Source of the DNA: Pardosa pseudoannulata
Lineage: Eukaryota > Arthropoda > Arachnida > Araneae > Lycosidae
Reading direction: 5' to 3'
Assembly: GCA_032207245.1 (NCBI GenBank)
Contig: CM063510.1
Location: forward strand, 48,461,995-48,525,994
DNA length: 64,000 nucleotides
Position numbers and translations under genes: made by a program. The notes beneath the pieces are model-generated. The model searched no databases, was not told where the DNA came from, and was given only the letters and a program-made list of their open reading frames with translations. Below, piece after piece: positions 53,606-62,805 of this stretch; the stretch's first letter is position 1; each line of letters starts with the position of its first letter.

Positions 53606-56600
53606 GAGAGAGAGAGATGTATCTGAAAGAAATTATAGATTAGGTCTTTAATTTTTTTCTCCCAATTTTTGGGGTTCTTTTCTATGTTATATATATATTT
53701 TACTTTATGCAACAAATGTAACTTGCAAGTTACTTATATTTCTCTCAAGAAAGTATTTTTGTACAAAGCACTTTATTTGTTGCTGCAGTACAGGAATTCA
53801 GTTCTGTTGTTTATATAATACTATTGCCAAATTCTTTATCACTGCAACTGTATTGTCTATTTTCTTGGTAACATCAAGTATGCATTTGGTTTTAGTTCCA
53901 TCCGTTTAATACCATTTACTGATTTCATGCATAATTTATTTTCCTAACATATTTCAATAATTTTAAGCATCAGTAGTAACATCAAAATGAACATTGTTAA
54001 GAAATAATTCTTTCTACAATCATTTGTATTGCTACAGTGAACTCCTAGTTAAGTTAAACATTTGATGAAAAAATATATCATGGCACTTATTGCATATTGC
54101 TAAAATGCATGTTTTAATTCTTCCGATTTGCCATCAGTCACTTGAAGTACAATGGTAACAACAGTTTCTGAATTTGGAGACATACACTCCTCCTTTTTTT
54201 TTTTTTAAATAAAAAAAAATAACTTTGTGTAAAATGCACATTGTATAATACCTGTTGCATAAACTTGAACTTTTCCTGTGATTTTTAAATGTCTTTGCAA
54301 AGTTTGTAACTTTTTTTAATTTTATGGTAATTGGTATTTGGTTAATGATTTTTGTGTGAAATATAATCAAGAAAAGTTTTAAAATGCATTTATTTAGTAA
54401 TCTTTGATGTGAATAAAAACTATAAATATGTTCCTATTTTAGTGAACCAGGCCACATTCATCACCATCATATTCATCAACATCACTATCATCATCCGCCT
54501 CCTCCTAGATTGCATCATTTCAGTGTGCCACCTGTAATTGGTCTTCCAACAGGAATGGTGAGAAAGTTTTTAGTTTTAGAAAACTGAAAATGATTGATTG
54601 AATATTGTAAATGTGTTTTTCAATGCAGTCATCAGTAATTAATGTTTGAAACAAATAGATAAGGACTATTTTTTAAATTTGCTTACATGTACTGTTCCAG
54701 AGAAGCAAAGAAGAAAAAGTGGAGTATAAATCAATGTTTTGATGTACTGTATTACTAGTAACAAGTGAAATGTAAAATAGAAGTATGATTTAAAAACATA
54801 TAGTCAATGATATATATGCACACACATATACATAAGTATTAACTATGCATACTATATTGATTATATAATAAAAATTAGTAATCTATAAATATCTGGTGAT
54901 GATATGAGAAATGCATATGACCTGCCCACCTACTTAACTGGAGCAGATACGATAAGGTTCTTTATGTTGTATCTAGGATGCATAAATCACTCAGCTTCCA
55001 AAATTAATGGGACAACATGAGTATTTATTCACAACACTTTGATATTAAAATGAAAAAATATGTACACATTTAATGGGTTCTGGAGCCTGATTATTCGCAA
55101 CCATAATTCATGGACGGGCAACTTCCAAAATGTGTAGCAACATCAAAATGTTAGGTTGCATCTTTTTTGTTCCATAAAGGAAAAATCCCCTTGCAAGTGA
55201 GAGAGGAGTTACTTCATCATCTCTTCTCATCTCTATTTCCTGTTCTCAGTGCTCCAATCTTTGTAATCTGTTCCCCTAAGAGAAAGGAATTGTTCATTTC
55301 AGAAATCATCCCCTTTTCTTGGAGTTTTGCTGTAAACACCTGCAACAGTATCCTTTCACAACTGCTGTTGTAAAATGACAGTCCAAAGACTTTGATCCCA
55401 GTGCCGGCTGGCTCATATTCTCAAAGATAGCAGGGTTGGGGGAGTCAAAAGATTGACTCTCTTATATTGAGAGGAATGCACAACTGCAAAAACTGGTCAT
55501 AAGTCCAAAACTTTTACAAAATTTTAAAAAACTAAACCCCCAAACACTATGTAGGTTTTTAATTAAAAAAAAAATTGTTTTTTAAACCAGGTTTTTAAAA
55601 CTTTGCTAGTAACAGTTTATATTCAACTTGTAAGGGACAAGGATTTTTGATTTAACTGAATCTTTAAAGATTTATATCTCAGGGGGAAAATAGATCTTTA
55701 ATGCTAGAAATATTTAGTAAGGTATTTTATGTAATGCATTGCTCAAACCTTAAACACTGATTTATCCACCTTTTCTTTTATTCTCTTAGGACAGCAAATG
55801 CAAGCAAATTTTGAAAGTGACCCATTTACTGTTTTAAAGGTTTAAAATTTGATTATGGACCACTGTATGATTTATGTACTGCTAAGAGTTGCATTAGATC
55901 ATTCTTAGTTCAGTGCTTTACAATTCCTTTTACAATGGCCTCTATGGCTATATGGGTCTTTGCTTATATTACTCTCTGAGAAAATATTCTTGACACAGTG
56001 CCAGTGATATTTTATTAGAAAGAATACTACCTAATTAAATAAATATTAAATTGTACAAACTTGTTGGAACTAAAATATGGAAAAAAATATTTCTATGCCA
56101 TGTCTTGCCTTGTACATGGGCTAAGAGGCTACAGGAAATCATTTCACAGCCTCTCTCAAATTCAGTCATTTCCCAGATCCACTTTACAGCTATGAATTTA
56201 TTAAGAGGGCTGCCTACACTTTAATATTTATTTTTAAGTTTTAAAAAATTCTGAATATGTTAATGAGGAAAGTAATACATAATCTCAGACTGAAAATCAT
56301 CTCATTTTTTGAAATTTGATAAAGTGCATGTGTTCTTGACTTGAAAATGATCATTGTTTATTAGAGATTTGTGGACAGCCATTGCATTAGATAGTAGTGA
56401 TTTATATTCAACAGATTACATGTTAACTTTTTTCATCAAGTGTTGTAATTCAGACATATCCTAAGGTTGAGAGTTTTGCACTCTTTATTTTTAAATAATG
56501 ATAAATTTATGGCTGAAATATTGATATATTGTTTTTAAACTAAATATAAAGACTAAAAAGAAAAGATGAAAACTCTTTGATGGTTTTAAATTGTGTTTTG

Positions 56601-59600
56601 AATACTTGCTAAATAAAACACCATAAACATATGTTAAAAAGGCATGTCTGAAAAAAATTCTATATATAAAAATTTTAATAAATATTTTAATGTTTAAGTT
56701 ATTTTCAGTTTTAAAGTTGAACTATTTTTATTTAGCCTATGAGTATTAGGCCTCCTGATATCTTTGGCTTGCCTCACATGCCTGAGCTTCCTCCTACACC
56801 ACCTATGTTCCACCACTATATACCTGTTTTGCCACGCCATGTGCATGCTAGGTTAGAAGTAAGTATACTTTCTCATTCTGGTGAACATTAAGTTGATTCC
56901 ATTCTGGAATTACATTTCAGATTAAAGTGTTTATGTGTTGTGCATACTCCTTGTTAGAAGATAAAACATTTGTGCTGAAATATAACATAAAATACAATGC
57001 TAATGTAAGTAAGGTAGAATATGGAATAACTACTTAACTGCTTTGAGCAAAGAAACTCAGTGGCTAGCAAAAGCAGACTGAGAATCCTTGCTGGTTAGCT
57101 TAAGCCAGACCACAATGTTTGTGATATTAACAAGCTATTATAAAGTCAAACAGCAGAATAGGGTTTGGCAGGGAGTCCAATTTAGTAAAATCCAAATAAT
57201 TAAGCCTAGATTACTAAGAGTTGTACTTTTAGCAATTAAGATAACTTGATCAAGTTTTTGGAGCATTAAAAAACCCCCTCTAGCTAATTAAGTTGTGGCA
57301 GCTTGAGAATCTCTCCTTAAAATGAATTACATTACGGGGCCACTAATACAGGCTTGCAATTCCTTCACTTTTCTCACCTTTAGTCACTTTTTACAATTGA
57401 TCACTTTTAGTCACTTTTTTAAGTAAACAATCACTTTTAGTCACTTTTTTAAGTAAACAATCACTTTTAGTCACTTTTTTAAGTAAACAATCACTTTTAG
57501 TCACTTTTTTCATGGTGTATCACAGGGTCCGACAATGTACTGAATTGTAATTCGTTTTTAGCCCAAGTGCTACAATCACTCGACACGACCGAATAGAAAC
57601 CTTCTGTATTATGTCGTTGGTTGGACAGCTACTGGTGGGTGGAAAAAACTTGTTGAATGCAATGATGTCTTACAAGTGCATCACCACATGGGCTATTTCG
57701 GACCCTGCCTGGATTTCCGGTTGATCTAGTTTTCAGTTCTTTCTGTTGTTGAAAAAGAAAATCTCAATTAATAACAAAATATTTTAATAAAAGGCCAAAA
57801 ATGTGATGCTCTAATCTTATTTTTTTATTAAAATGTAATTAGTCATATCGTTTCCATAATTTAGTGATTTTAAAAATTCATAAAGAAGTTCCTGAAATGT
57901 ACATTTAAAACATTAAAGTAATTTATGTCAAAGCGCACATTTCTCTTTTTCTTTTACTACACAATTTTTGTTTAGATACTCTAATCTAGCTATGTTCAAA
58001 TCTAATTTATAGATTTTCTTGAATAAAAAGCAATGTTCAGTTGTGTTAAACAAAATTTTGAACCTTTTTTTTATTTGACACTAAAATTATGTCTTGCATG
58101 AATCATTTGATTTAGAGTTAAAATAAATAGAAAAATCCTAATAATAGCATCTGTAATCAAGAGGAGAAAAAAAATCTTTTTTTTTTCAATGTTTAATTAC
58201 TTTTTAGTCACTTATTTTGTATTATTTGTCACTTTTCTCACCTTTTTGAAAGTACCTCAGCAGTTGCAAGCCTGCTAATACTCCAGTAACATCAGTATTT
58301 TGTGGAACTTAAGTGTTTCTATCTTCTCAATTATAACTTTTTGAAAAAAAGTCCTTTTTGATATAGTCAAAAGTGGGTTGTCATGGTGCAACTTGTACTA
58401 ACCTGTTTTGGATGATGGGCAATATTGGTTTTTTTCTTAAATTTTATAATAGTCCTTGTAAATGAGGTTTTGTTCTTAGTTGAAACTACATAAAGAAAAC
58501 ATGCAAAGTAGTTGTACTCTAAGGAAAATTTAAAATTCATGTAACTGTGAAAGATGGGGGGGGGGGAGTCACATAATTTTCTTGAAAAGTGTCAACTTTA
58601 TTTTTGCTATAAACAGGATATTTTATGACACATATCTGTGCTGTTTTTTAATGAATTTTAAACATGAAGCTTAAGTTTTTGTTAACATAAATTAGAATTT
58701 TTTTTTTTTAATTTTTTTTTATTTTTAGTTTAAGAAAGCAGGTAAATGTAGAATTGAAAGCATAACAAGCTTCAAACATGTCTGCTTGTATTTTAAAGTT
58801 CTTATATTAAGTTTAAAAATGCATCAAAGTAGTAAAATTATCTATTTTTTTAGAATTAGGGTGGGGTGGTCTGTAAGGGCTCCAGCGCTGTGACCTAAGG
58901 CCTATTGTTCTGAAAAGCCCCCCCCCCCCTTCACTGGAACAAAGAGTCCCACCACAAGGTTAAGAACTGTTAACCATCAGGTATCAGAGAGACCAATAGC
59001 TGAGATAAGTAACTTATACACCCGACCCAGCTTACGCCATACGGGGAATATAATACAATATACGGGGAATATAATACAATAGCGGGGAATATAATACAAT
59101 TATATACGGGGAATATAATACAATAGCTGAGATAAATCTCAGCAGCAATTTAACCAGGAAGTTGATCAGCTCCCACGGCTCGATGAAGTGATATCCAAGA
59201 AATTCAAATCTCTTGGCACAGTAGTAATCACATTCACACAAAATGTGTGATGAACTCACTTCTACCACATAGCACCCCCTACATACCAGACTATCTGTGA
59301 TAATGTTGAAGTGCCTCTTGAGGCAACAATGGCCAGTCAACAGACCAATGGCCATTTACTCCTTTCTACTGAGCTTAAGTAACTCATTAACCCTCATCCA
59401 GGATAGCCCTGGTTAAGCTCCTTGGCCGGCCTTTGTTTACCAGAATTAAGCCAGGCCTTATAAAAGTCTCCTCCCCCATTAGAAGGTCCTTAACAGTCCT
59501 TCTCACTATATTATGAGGAAGACCAAGTACCGGTTCTGGCCTAATAAAGGGCAACTCAGAGCTGTGCTTAGCGAGCTTATCAGCAACCTCGTTGCTAAAA

Positions 59601-62438
59601 ATACCACAGTGCCCAGGAACCCAGACTATGGTTACCTTATTGACCATAGCCAGCTGGTTAATGGTCCTGTAGCAATCCCACACAATTTTTCATAAAAAGC
59701 AGTACGTGTGCAAGGCCATAAGTGCGGCCTGACTGTCCAAGATCTTTAATCTATTTTTTAAAAATCTCCATGTTTTAAAATTATAATAATTGTTACTTGC
59801 AGGATTATATGCGTATTGTTGACCAACGTAGAATGGCTGTCAATAGAGGTGCCACACAAGCAACTATTGAAAGAAATACTTTGCCTCATAAATACAAAAA
59901 GGTTTGTTTTAGCTTTCCTTTATAAATTGATTTTTTTTTTTTATAAAGATTTGTTTTTATAAGAATTTTTCCCAAATAGAAAGTAATAAATTTATCTTCC
60001 ATAGATCCATACTGAGATCCTCTCTCTGCTGACTACTTTGCTTCAAAACATCTGTGTTTTTTATTTTGCCAATGTGCATATCTTTCATTAAACTTTAAAT
60101 TAAATAATTAAATAGTATATTATAAGATATAAGTTTTCTTTGTAGGAAAATATTTAGACATTTTATAACTGTTTTATTCTATTAGGAATTTCAACTTTTC
60201 TGTCTTTTTCTGTATGATCTTTTAGGTTATAGTCATTTTGATAATATTTAATATCCTATTAAAATTTTATTGAAGTCACTTATCTACTTAAATTCAGCAA
60301 AATATTGAGTTAAGTTTTTCAAATTGTATTTTTATAAGAACTTCTGGTACCAGATTATGCCTTTGTATAAAGTCAGTTTAAGAATCAAAATTACTAGAAT
60401 TATTTAAACCAAAATTATTTTAAGCAGTGAAAAATGTTCTAAATCTAAATTTAGCTTAGCAAGGGCAGTATTATTATTTAAATGAAAACAAAATTAAATG
60501 TGAAGATAGCTAGTAGCTGTTTGAAAAATTAAGTCTAGATTTAAGTAATATATGAATACAAGTATTTAAAAGTGATAATTGTATTTTAGAAAGCTGAAAA
60601 CTTTGAAGCTATTGTAGCAGCCAAGTTAAAAGTTTATTGATTATTTCACCCAAAACTTTTTGAGTTAGGCAACTGTAGCAAAATAATTATTTTTGTAATA
60701 CTACTGAATTAAAAATACTTTACTGATTTATTTTTTTTTTCTGTATGTTTATCTTGTTCATGCTTTTCGATTTGTTTAAGGCAGTTTTAAAATTTCTGTA
60801 TCAGTTTAACTGTAATAGAAATTTTAAAAATAACTCTTAAATGTATATATTTTAAAATTAAAACAATTCTCATCTAACAGAAAAATCGTTTTTAGAATGG
60901 ATCTTAGACTGATAAATTATTAAAGTCCACACCAGAAATAGAAAGAAATATTAGAAAATTAGCCTTGTGAAGATTTCTTATTTTAACAAGATTTTATTAC
61001 TATTTTATAGATTTAAAATTCTTTCAAGAATAATAACCTATCTGATAAAAGAATTACATTGTGTCCCTTATTTTCATATTTTATCCTATCTTTGTTATCT
61101 TTATACAGATTTCTTAAAATGTTTACTTTGTTTTAGGAAACCTAAATTGTTTCTGAAATTCCAGTGAAAATTATTTAAGTTTCAACTTCTTGGTTAGTTT
61201 GATTCCTTATAAGAGAAACAGGCTTGAGGTCTATGAAAAGCTTTTGTTTTCTGGTTATAACAAAAAGCTTCACCATACTTACATAGCATTAAATAGACAA
61301 ATTCATATTTCATTTATTAATTTAGTAACATATTCTACATGAGCCTTTTATACTATGAAAATTTGAAGTATGTAATAAAATATAATTACACATTAAACTG
61401 CTACATAATTCTTTCTAAATTTTAAGTATAAAGTGTTATATAATACAGTAATAAAGCATTCAACAAAATCATTTGGTCAAGTCTTGGAAATGTGGTAGAG
61501 GAATTAATAAAGCTATTTGCTGTAATTCTGAGATATACAACATTGAACCATATATCTACTTAATGAATTTCTATATAATAATTTTTAAAGTAAAAATCTT
61601 TAAAGGTAATCTTCAAATTGCACAGTGTTTGCTTATTTTCATTTGAAAAAACATGTCAGTTGAGCTTTGATCTAATTAAAAAAAAAGTATGGTGTCTGTG
61701 TCATGATACAAAATATATTAGTTTATTGGTCAACAATTATTTATTCTTCTTACAAACCTCCTGTAACTGTAATTTCAATTTTATCAGTGTGTTTTCATAT
61801 CCTCAAAATATGCTATAAAGCTGTTTTCAACAATTTTTTTCATAGTTTGTGGCAAATTTTCTTTTATTGCACCAATAAGCTTAAAACAGTGACTACAATA
61901 GGGCAGTTTCAAAAATAAATATTAATTAAAAAAGCATAATAGTAATATTTGAGTATATTAAAAATAAGAATAGGTCTCATTTTTATTGATTGGGATTTAA
62001 CTGATCCTATGTGAACTGCTAATCTAAACTTTGACAGTAGACTGCTTAGATGAGTAGTAGCATCCACAAGTAAATCTAACTTATAAAGAGTTTTTGTAAA
62101 AAAATTGTATGCTTGTATGATGCAATCATTATAGTATTTTTATTTATTATCTGTAAATAACATTAATTTTTTAACTAATAAGAAATTAAGAGTATTATAC
62201 ACATAAAGCACCTGTTATGATAAATTTGTGTAAAGCCCTTTTATTAAAAAAAAGAATTATTTCAATGAAATGGGAAAGCCCCTCCACCTCTAGAGGATTA
62301 TATAAAATTTATAAGCTGATTCTTTAGTGTCTTTTTTTTTTTTTTTTTTAAACAGATAATGAAATGCAACGAAAGTGATGATAATTTAGAAAAATGTACC
62401 ATCTGCCTTTGTGAATTTGAAGATGATGAAGATGTTAG
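27040..62438 (+). CDS. RNF111: Arkadia-type RING E3 ubiquitin ligase (RNF111 homologue); RING completed beyond window
   Basis: Arkadia is a nuclear SUMO-targeted ubiquitin ligase that degrades the Smad repressors Ski/SnoN and Smad7, amplifying TGF-beta/BMP signalling. Twelve coding exons in continuous phase give about 740 residues: 27049-27583, 29442-29604, 31193-31399, 41947-42130, 44298-44388, 48830-49041, 49409-49473, 52649-52990, 54443-54557, 56736-56858, 59803-59901 and 62356-62438. Three SUMO-interacting motifs are visible: residues 125-141 (LIVD with a D/S run, then DIDIVGL), 224-229 (VEVVGV) and 271-276 (IIVDLT followed by acidic residues). Next come a Ser/Pro/His-rich middle, a His run after 604, the family-specific NRGA (693-696) and TIER (700-703) block, and the first RING pair C726 and C729. 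Human RNF111 is 994 residues; this protein would be about 785. The start at 27049 is the first ATG in the exon. The vertebrate paralogue RNF165/Ark2C lacks the SIM-rich N terminus, so RNF111-type fits better. Confidence 0.92.
27584..29441 (+). other. Arkadia intron, nothing recognised
   Basis: AT-rich with no transposon that could be named. A 9-bp hairpin (AACCTTGAA...TTCAAGGTT) lies near 29281-29308. Confidence 0.55.
29442..29604 (+). CDS. RNF111: Arkadia exon, SIM2
   Basis: The acceptor ttctag and donor GTAAAT flank the exon. It encodes [19 protein letters not shown], an acidic patch ahead of the hydrophobic SIM core. Confidence 0.88.
29605..31192 (+). other. Arkadia intron, nothing recognised
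   Basis: AT-rich. A C11 run stands near 31019. Overlapping minus-strand open frames at 30879-31211 have no recognisable domain. Confidence 0.5.
31193..31399 (+). CDS. RNF111: Arkadia exon, SIM3, with NAGNAG acceptor
   Basis: The acceptor reads gcagtag, so splicing may start at 31193 (adds Ser) or 31196; both keep the frame. It encodes a basic stretch, then [18 protein letters not shown]. Of two possible donors, 31400 (GTTAGT) gives the phase that matches the next exon and 31395 does not. Confidence 0.87.
31588..31730. repeat. (GT)n/(TA)n compound microsatellite
   Basis: GTGTGTGT passes into TA runs interrupted by ACACAC words. Open frames across it on both strands are artefacts of the repeat. 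Confidence 0.92.
31950..32865. other. GC-richer, repeat-like intron segment, unclassified
   Basis: Less AT-rich than its surroundings, with an AATAAAG word on the minus strand near 32120. It may be LTR- or leader-derived DNA next to the gypsy remnant, but no coding domain was found. Confidence 0.3.
32850..33060 (-). repeat. Flanking repeat of gypsy remnant, left copy
   Basis: Matches 40293-40490 in the same orientation at roughly 80% by eye, including GGTAGTC.TAGCCAACATC and a shared minus-strand AATAAAAG polyadenylation-like word. On the minus strand it leads into TGGTGACAAACC, which looks like a primer-binding site following an LTR. It is probably LTR plus leader of a Ty3/gypsy element. 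Confidence 0.5.
33753..33797. repeat. A-run of about 45 bases
   Basis: A near-pure A stretch between gypsy-derived segments. It may be a retroposed poly(A) tail (plus strand). Confidence 0.9.
34600..35400 (-). pseudogene. gypsy integrase remnant
   Basis: Minus-strand text near 35370 reads GHPRVNKT, and near 35290 HCHTCQ. Together these are the H-H-C-C zinc finger at the N terminus of integrase. Frames further down are too broken to place the DDE residues. Confidence 0.65.
35640..36259 (-). pseudogene. gypsy RT connection and RNase H remnant
   Basis: 35969-36259 (minus) carries [32 protein letters not shown] and FIPNYA, the RT-to-RNase H connection. 35656-35844 (minus) carries [20 protein letters not shown] and the TDHAALVWL motif of Ty3/gypsy RNase H. 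Confidence 0.88.
36211..36830 (-). pseudogene. gypsy reverse transcriptase remnant
   Basis: The upstream part spells [20 protein letters not shown] and [12 protein letters not shown] fragments across frameshifts. 36211-36459 (minus) is open and reads [20 protein letters not shown]. The catalytic Y-x-D-D box has become YFGD, losing one aspartate. It then continues EHLEHLKQF and [10 protein letters not shown]. Confidence 0.85.
37329..37510 (-). pseudogene. gypsy aspartic protease remnant
   Basis: The frame 37329-37553 (minus) includes [19 protein letters not shown]. The DTA triad stands where gypsy proteases have DTGA, and no flap or second half is complete. It is followed in the element by a linker and then reverse transcriptase. 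Confidence 0.7.
37740..38907 (+). mobile_element. Poly(A)-tailed insertion inside the gypsy gag region
   Basis: A stretch ending in an A-run of 26-27 (38881-38907) interrupts the gypsy element between its gag-like frame and its zinc knuckle. Two related segments each start ATGGCGGGTG (38051 and 38211) and share the LTIF.IV..YQD reading. No reverse transcriptase or known family was recognised. The left boundary is a guess and no target duplication was found. Confidence 0.4.
39530..39990 (-). promoter_or_regulatory. Minus-strand TATA-containing, CpG-bearing segment
   Basis: On the minus strand TATATAAAG (39618-39626) follows an inverted CCAAT word (plus strand GCCAATCAC near 39685) at promoter-like distance. 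It lies just upstream of the gypsy gag-like frame, so it may be the promoter of that element or of an insertion. The segment has far more CpG than its flanks. Confidence 0.4.
40293..40490 (-). repeat. Flanking repeat of gypsy remnant, right copy
   Basis: Partner of 32850-33060. On the minus strand it runs into TGGCGACAAACTC (about 40305-40317), a primer-binding-site-like word, and then a 104-codon frame (40089-40403) with no recognised domain. Both copies share an in-frame stop, so the common sequence is unlikely to be protein-coding. Confidence 0.5.
40509..40551. repeat. (TA)n microsatellite
   Basis: A continuous TA run next to the right flanking repeat. Confidence 0.92.
40560..41946 (+). 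other. Arkadia intron end, nothing recognised
   Basis: AT-rich. Only a CCTATGAA/TTCATAGG 8-bp hairpin near 41200 was noted. Confidence 0.5.
41947..42130 (+). CDS. RNF111: Arkadia exon, Pro/His-rich middle region
   Basis: The acceptor tgcag precedes [20 protein letters not shown] and the donor is GTAAAT. It follows a 10.5-kb intron full of retroelements. The CRFHG...FHDTPEQG portion has the Cys/His-rich flavour of this part of Arkadia. Confidence 0.85.
42131..44297 (+). other. Arkadia intron, nothing recognised
   Basis: AT-rich. The open frame at 42668-42871 has intron composition and no domain. Confidence 0.5.
44298..44388 (+). CDS. RNF111: Arkadia exon, short Cys-rich segment
   Basis: The acceptor taaag and donor GTAAGT flank 91 bases encoding [20 protein letters not shown]. 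Phase agrees on both sides. Confidence 0.83.
44686..44843. repeat. Long (TA)n microsatellite with CATA interruptions
   Basis: About 158 bases of TA with CATACATACATA blocks. It gives overlapping open frames of Tyr/Ile on both strands, which are artefacts. Confidence 0.95.
44850..45590. other. Arkadia intron segment, possibly retroelement-derived
   Basis: 44850-45110 is less AT-rich than its surroundings and has a minus-strand AATAAAG word near 44890. The family is not recognised. Confidence 0.3.
45590..45770 (+). repeat. tRNA-derived SINE, family A, copy 3
   Basis: The head (GATTGCCATATGGTAGAGTG, then TAGGTTTGTATCC) resembles A and B boxes. The body GTAGCTGTTTGGAATTGGCT, CTCATTAGCCCTCC and CTCTCCAAACCAA matches copies 1 and 2. 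Confidence 0.65.
45771..48829 (+). other. Arkadia intron, mostly unrecognised
   Basis: AT-rich, with a (TA)n run at 46901-46936 and an A-run of about 25 near 47718-47742. The less AT-rich part at 48180-48560 could be an old repeat, but I cannot name it. Confidence 0.45.
48830..49041 (+). CDS. RNF111: Arkadia exon, Pro/His/Ser-rich low-complexity segment
   Basis: The acceptor tccag and donor GTGAGT flank the exon. It encodes a run rich in Pro, His and Ser ([20 protein letters not shown] and similar), then [11 protein letters not shown]. Confidence 0.87.
49409..49473 (+). CDS. RNF111: Arkadia exon, short basic helix
   Basis: A 65-base exon encoding [20 protein letters not shown]. It resembles the QRR-rich segment in this part of Arkadia proteins. 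Acceptor aaag, donor GTAAGA. Confidence 0.87.
49945..49981. mobile_element. hAT-type terminal fragment
   Basis: Ends in CTTTGGGAACCACTG, the reverse of a CAGTGGTTCCCAAAG hAT terminus. The other end was not found. Confidence 0.4.
50480..50640 (+). repeat. tRNA-derived SINE, family A, copy 4 (decayed)
   Basis: Shares TTAGTACTGTAG, CAGGTTTGAGTCTTAGCTG and TTTTAAGCAGTA with the other Family A copies. The A-box half is worn. It is followed by a TA/GT microsatellite at 50637-50677. Confidence 0.55.
50713..51625 (+). mobile_element. Mariner-like DNA transposon remnant
   Basis: The left end reads CAGGTGACACAAAAAAAAAA and the right end is a decayed inverse near 51600-51625. Translated pieces include [13 protein letters not shown] (about 50970), [45 protein letters not shown] (about 51230) and [19 protein letters not shown] (about 51395). 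This is the order of a mariner-like transposase. Stops, frameshifts and loss of the last DDD-type aspartate context make it dead. The N-terminal DNA-binding part is missing. Confidence 0.75.
51626..52648 (+). other. Arkadia intron, nothing recognised
   Basis: AT-rich. The Lys-rich open frame at 52276-52479 has no recognisable family. Confidence 0.5.
52649..52990 (+). CDS. RNF111: Arkadia exon, Ala/Thr/Pro-rich segment
   Basis: The acceptor tgtag and donor GTATGC flank the exon. It encodes [18 protein letters not shown], then a low-complexity T/A/P/S stretch. It is markedly richer in G+C than the other exons. The open frame on the opposite strand is its shadow. Confidence 0.87.
52991..54442 (+). 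other. Arkadia intron with microsatellite
   Basis: Only a (TA)n run at 53567-53600 followed by (GA)n near 53605 was recognised. Confidence 0.6.
54443..54557 (+). CDS. RNF111: Arkadia exon, His-rich run
   Basis: Encodes [20 protein letters not shown], then [15 protein letters not shown]. It corresponds to the His/Pro run ending in PPRLHH in Arkadia homologues. Acceptor tttag, donor GTGAGA. Confidence 0.9.
54558..56735 (+). other. Arkadia intron with unclassified GC-richer block
   Basis: 54990-55500 is less AT-rich, with a minus-strand AATAAATA word near 55022, and looks like an old retroelement piece. An open frame at 55167-55373 has no known domain. Confidence 0.35.
56736..56858 (+). CDS. 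RNF111: Arkadia exon, Pro-rich linker
   Basis: 41 whole codons encoding [20 protein letters not shown] and [12 protein letters not shown]. Acceptor tttag, donor GTAAGT. Confidence 0.87.
57349..58274. mobile_element. hAT-like element with terminal 30-bp tandem repeats (926 bp)
   Basis: The left end CAGGCTTGCAATTCC and right end (reversed) CAGGCTTGCAACTGC share 11 bases. CTAATA flanks both sides (57343-57348, 58275-58280). Near the left end a TCACTTTTAGTCACTTTTTT unit with a short spacer repeats about 3.3 times (57401-57510). A single TTTTTAGTCACTT word mirrors it at the right end (about 58201). No transposase frame was seen, so it is nonautonomous. Confidence 0.6.
57401..57510. repeat. 30-bp tandem repeat, about 3.3 copies
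   Basis: The unit is TCACTTTTAGTCACTTTTTT followed by AAGTAAACAA. Three exact copies and a partial one lie inside the element at 57349-58274. Confidence 0.95.
58275..58860 (+). other. Arkadia intron, nothing recognised
   Basis: AT-rich with a G11 run near 58557. Confidence 0.5.
58870..59750 (-). mobile_element. LINE 3' end with RNase H domain (5'-truncated, broken)
   Basis: On the minus strand, [15 protein letters not shown] (about 59740-59700) and the frame 59387-59683 with [20 protein letters not shown] and [11 protein letters not shown] form an RNase H domain of the non-LTR type. 59128-59355 continues with [34 protein letters not shown] and FEFLGYHF, the Cys/His tail of I- or Jockey-type polyproteins. 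A TGA breaks the RNase H start. 3' of this lie four 21-bp units and then a UTR-like stretch. The reverse transcriptase is absent. Confidence 0.8.
59038..59126. repeat. About 21-bp tandem repeat at the LINE tail, four copies
   Basis: The unit ACGGGGAATATAATACAAT appears four times with short variable spacers. Copies of CAATAGCTGAGATAA stand on both sides (58992 and 59122). Confidence 0.9.
59803..59901 (+). CDS. RNF111: Arkadia exon, NRGA/TIER block
   Basis: 33 codons with [20 protein letters not shown], the most conserved pre-RING block of the Arkadia family, known to help bind Ski/SnoN substrates. Acceptor tgcag, donor GTTTGT. Confidence 0.94.
59902..62355 (+). other. Arkadia intron, nothing recognised
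   Basis: AT-rich. Open frames at 60967-61167 and 61618-61918 have no domain. It ends in a 20-plus T run before the acceptor. Confidence 0.5.
62356..62438 (+). CDS. RNF111: Arkadia exon, start of RING-H2 domain
   Basis: Encodes [20 protein letters not shown], then EDDEDVR. CTIC supplies the first two zinc ligands; the others lie past the right edge. The donor is GTAATT and the last two bases (AG) need an exon to the right. Confidence 0.93.
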
Positions 62439-62805
62439 GTAATTTTACTTTAAATTTCTTCCTTTTTAAGTCTGAGCTGATAACTTATTTAAATAATTTA
62501 TTAAAGGTCTTCAGGTTAAACTTTTTTTATGCTTTAAATGCAATTGCTTTAATGTGTTCTGTTATTTTATACTTTTGTAATTGAGTTTTCCCACTATTTA
62601 GTTATGAAAATTTGAGGGAAATTCAATTTCAACTGTAATTATGATCCTGAATCTGTTGAACTGAAAATGTCTATTCTTAACTTGTGAAACTCAGTTTTCA
62701 TTATGTTGTAACAAAAATGTTTTTGTTTCAATTTCTGCTAATTGATCATATGAAAGTACATTTTGAATTCATAATTCATTACAATCCTTTTTGAACAGTA
62801 CTCAT

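Noticed and set aside
57401..57510. CRISPR-like repeat array
   Set aside because: The 30-bp units are contiguous with identical spacers in an animal intron, so this is an ordinary tandem repeat.
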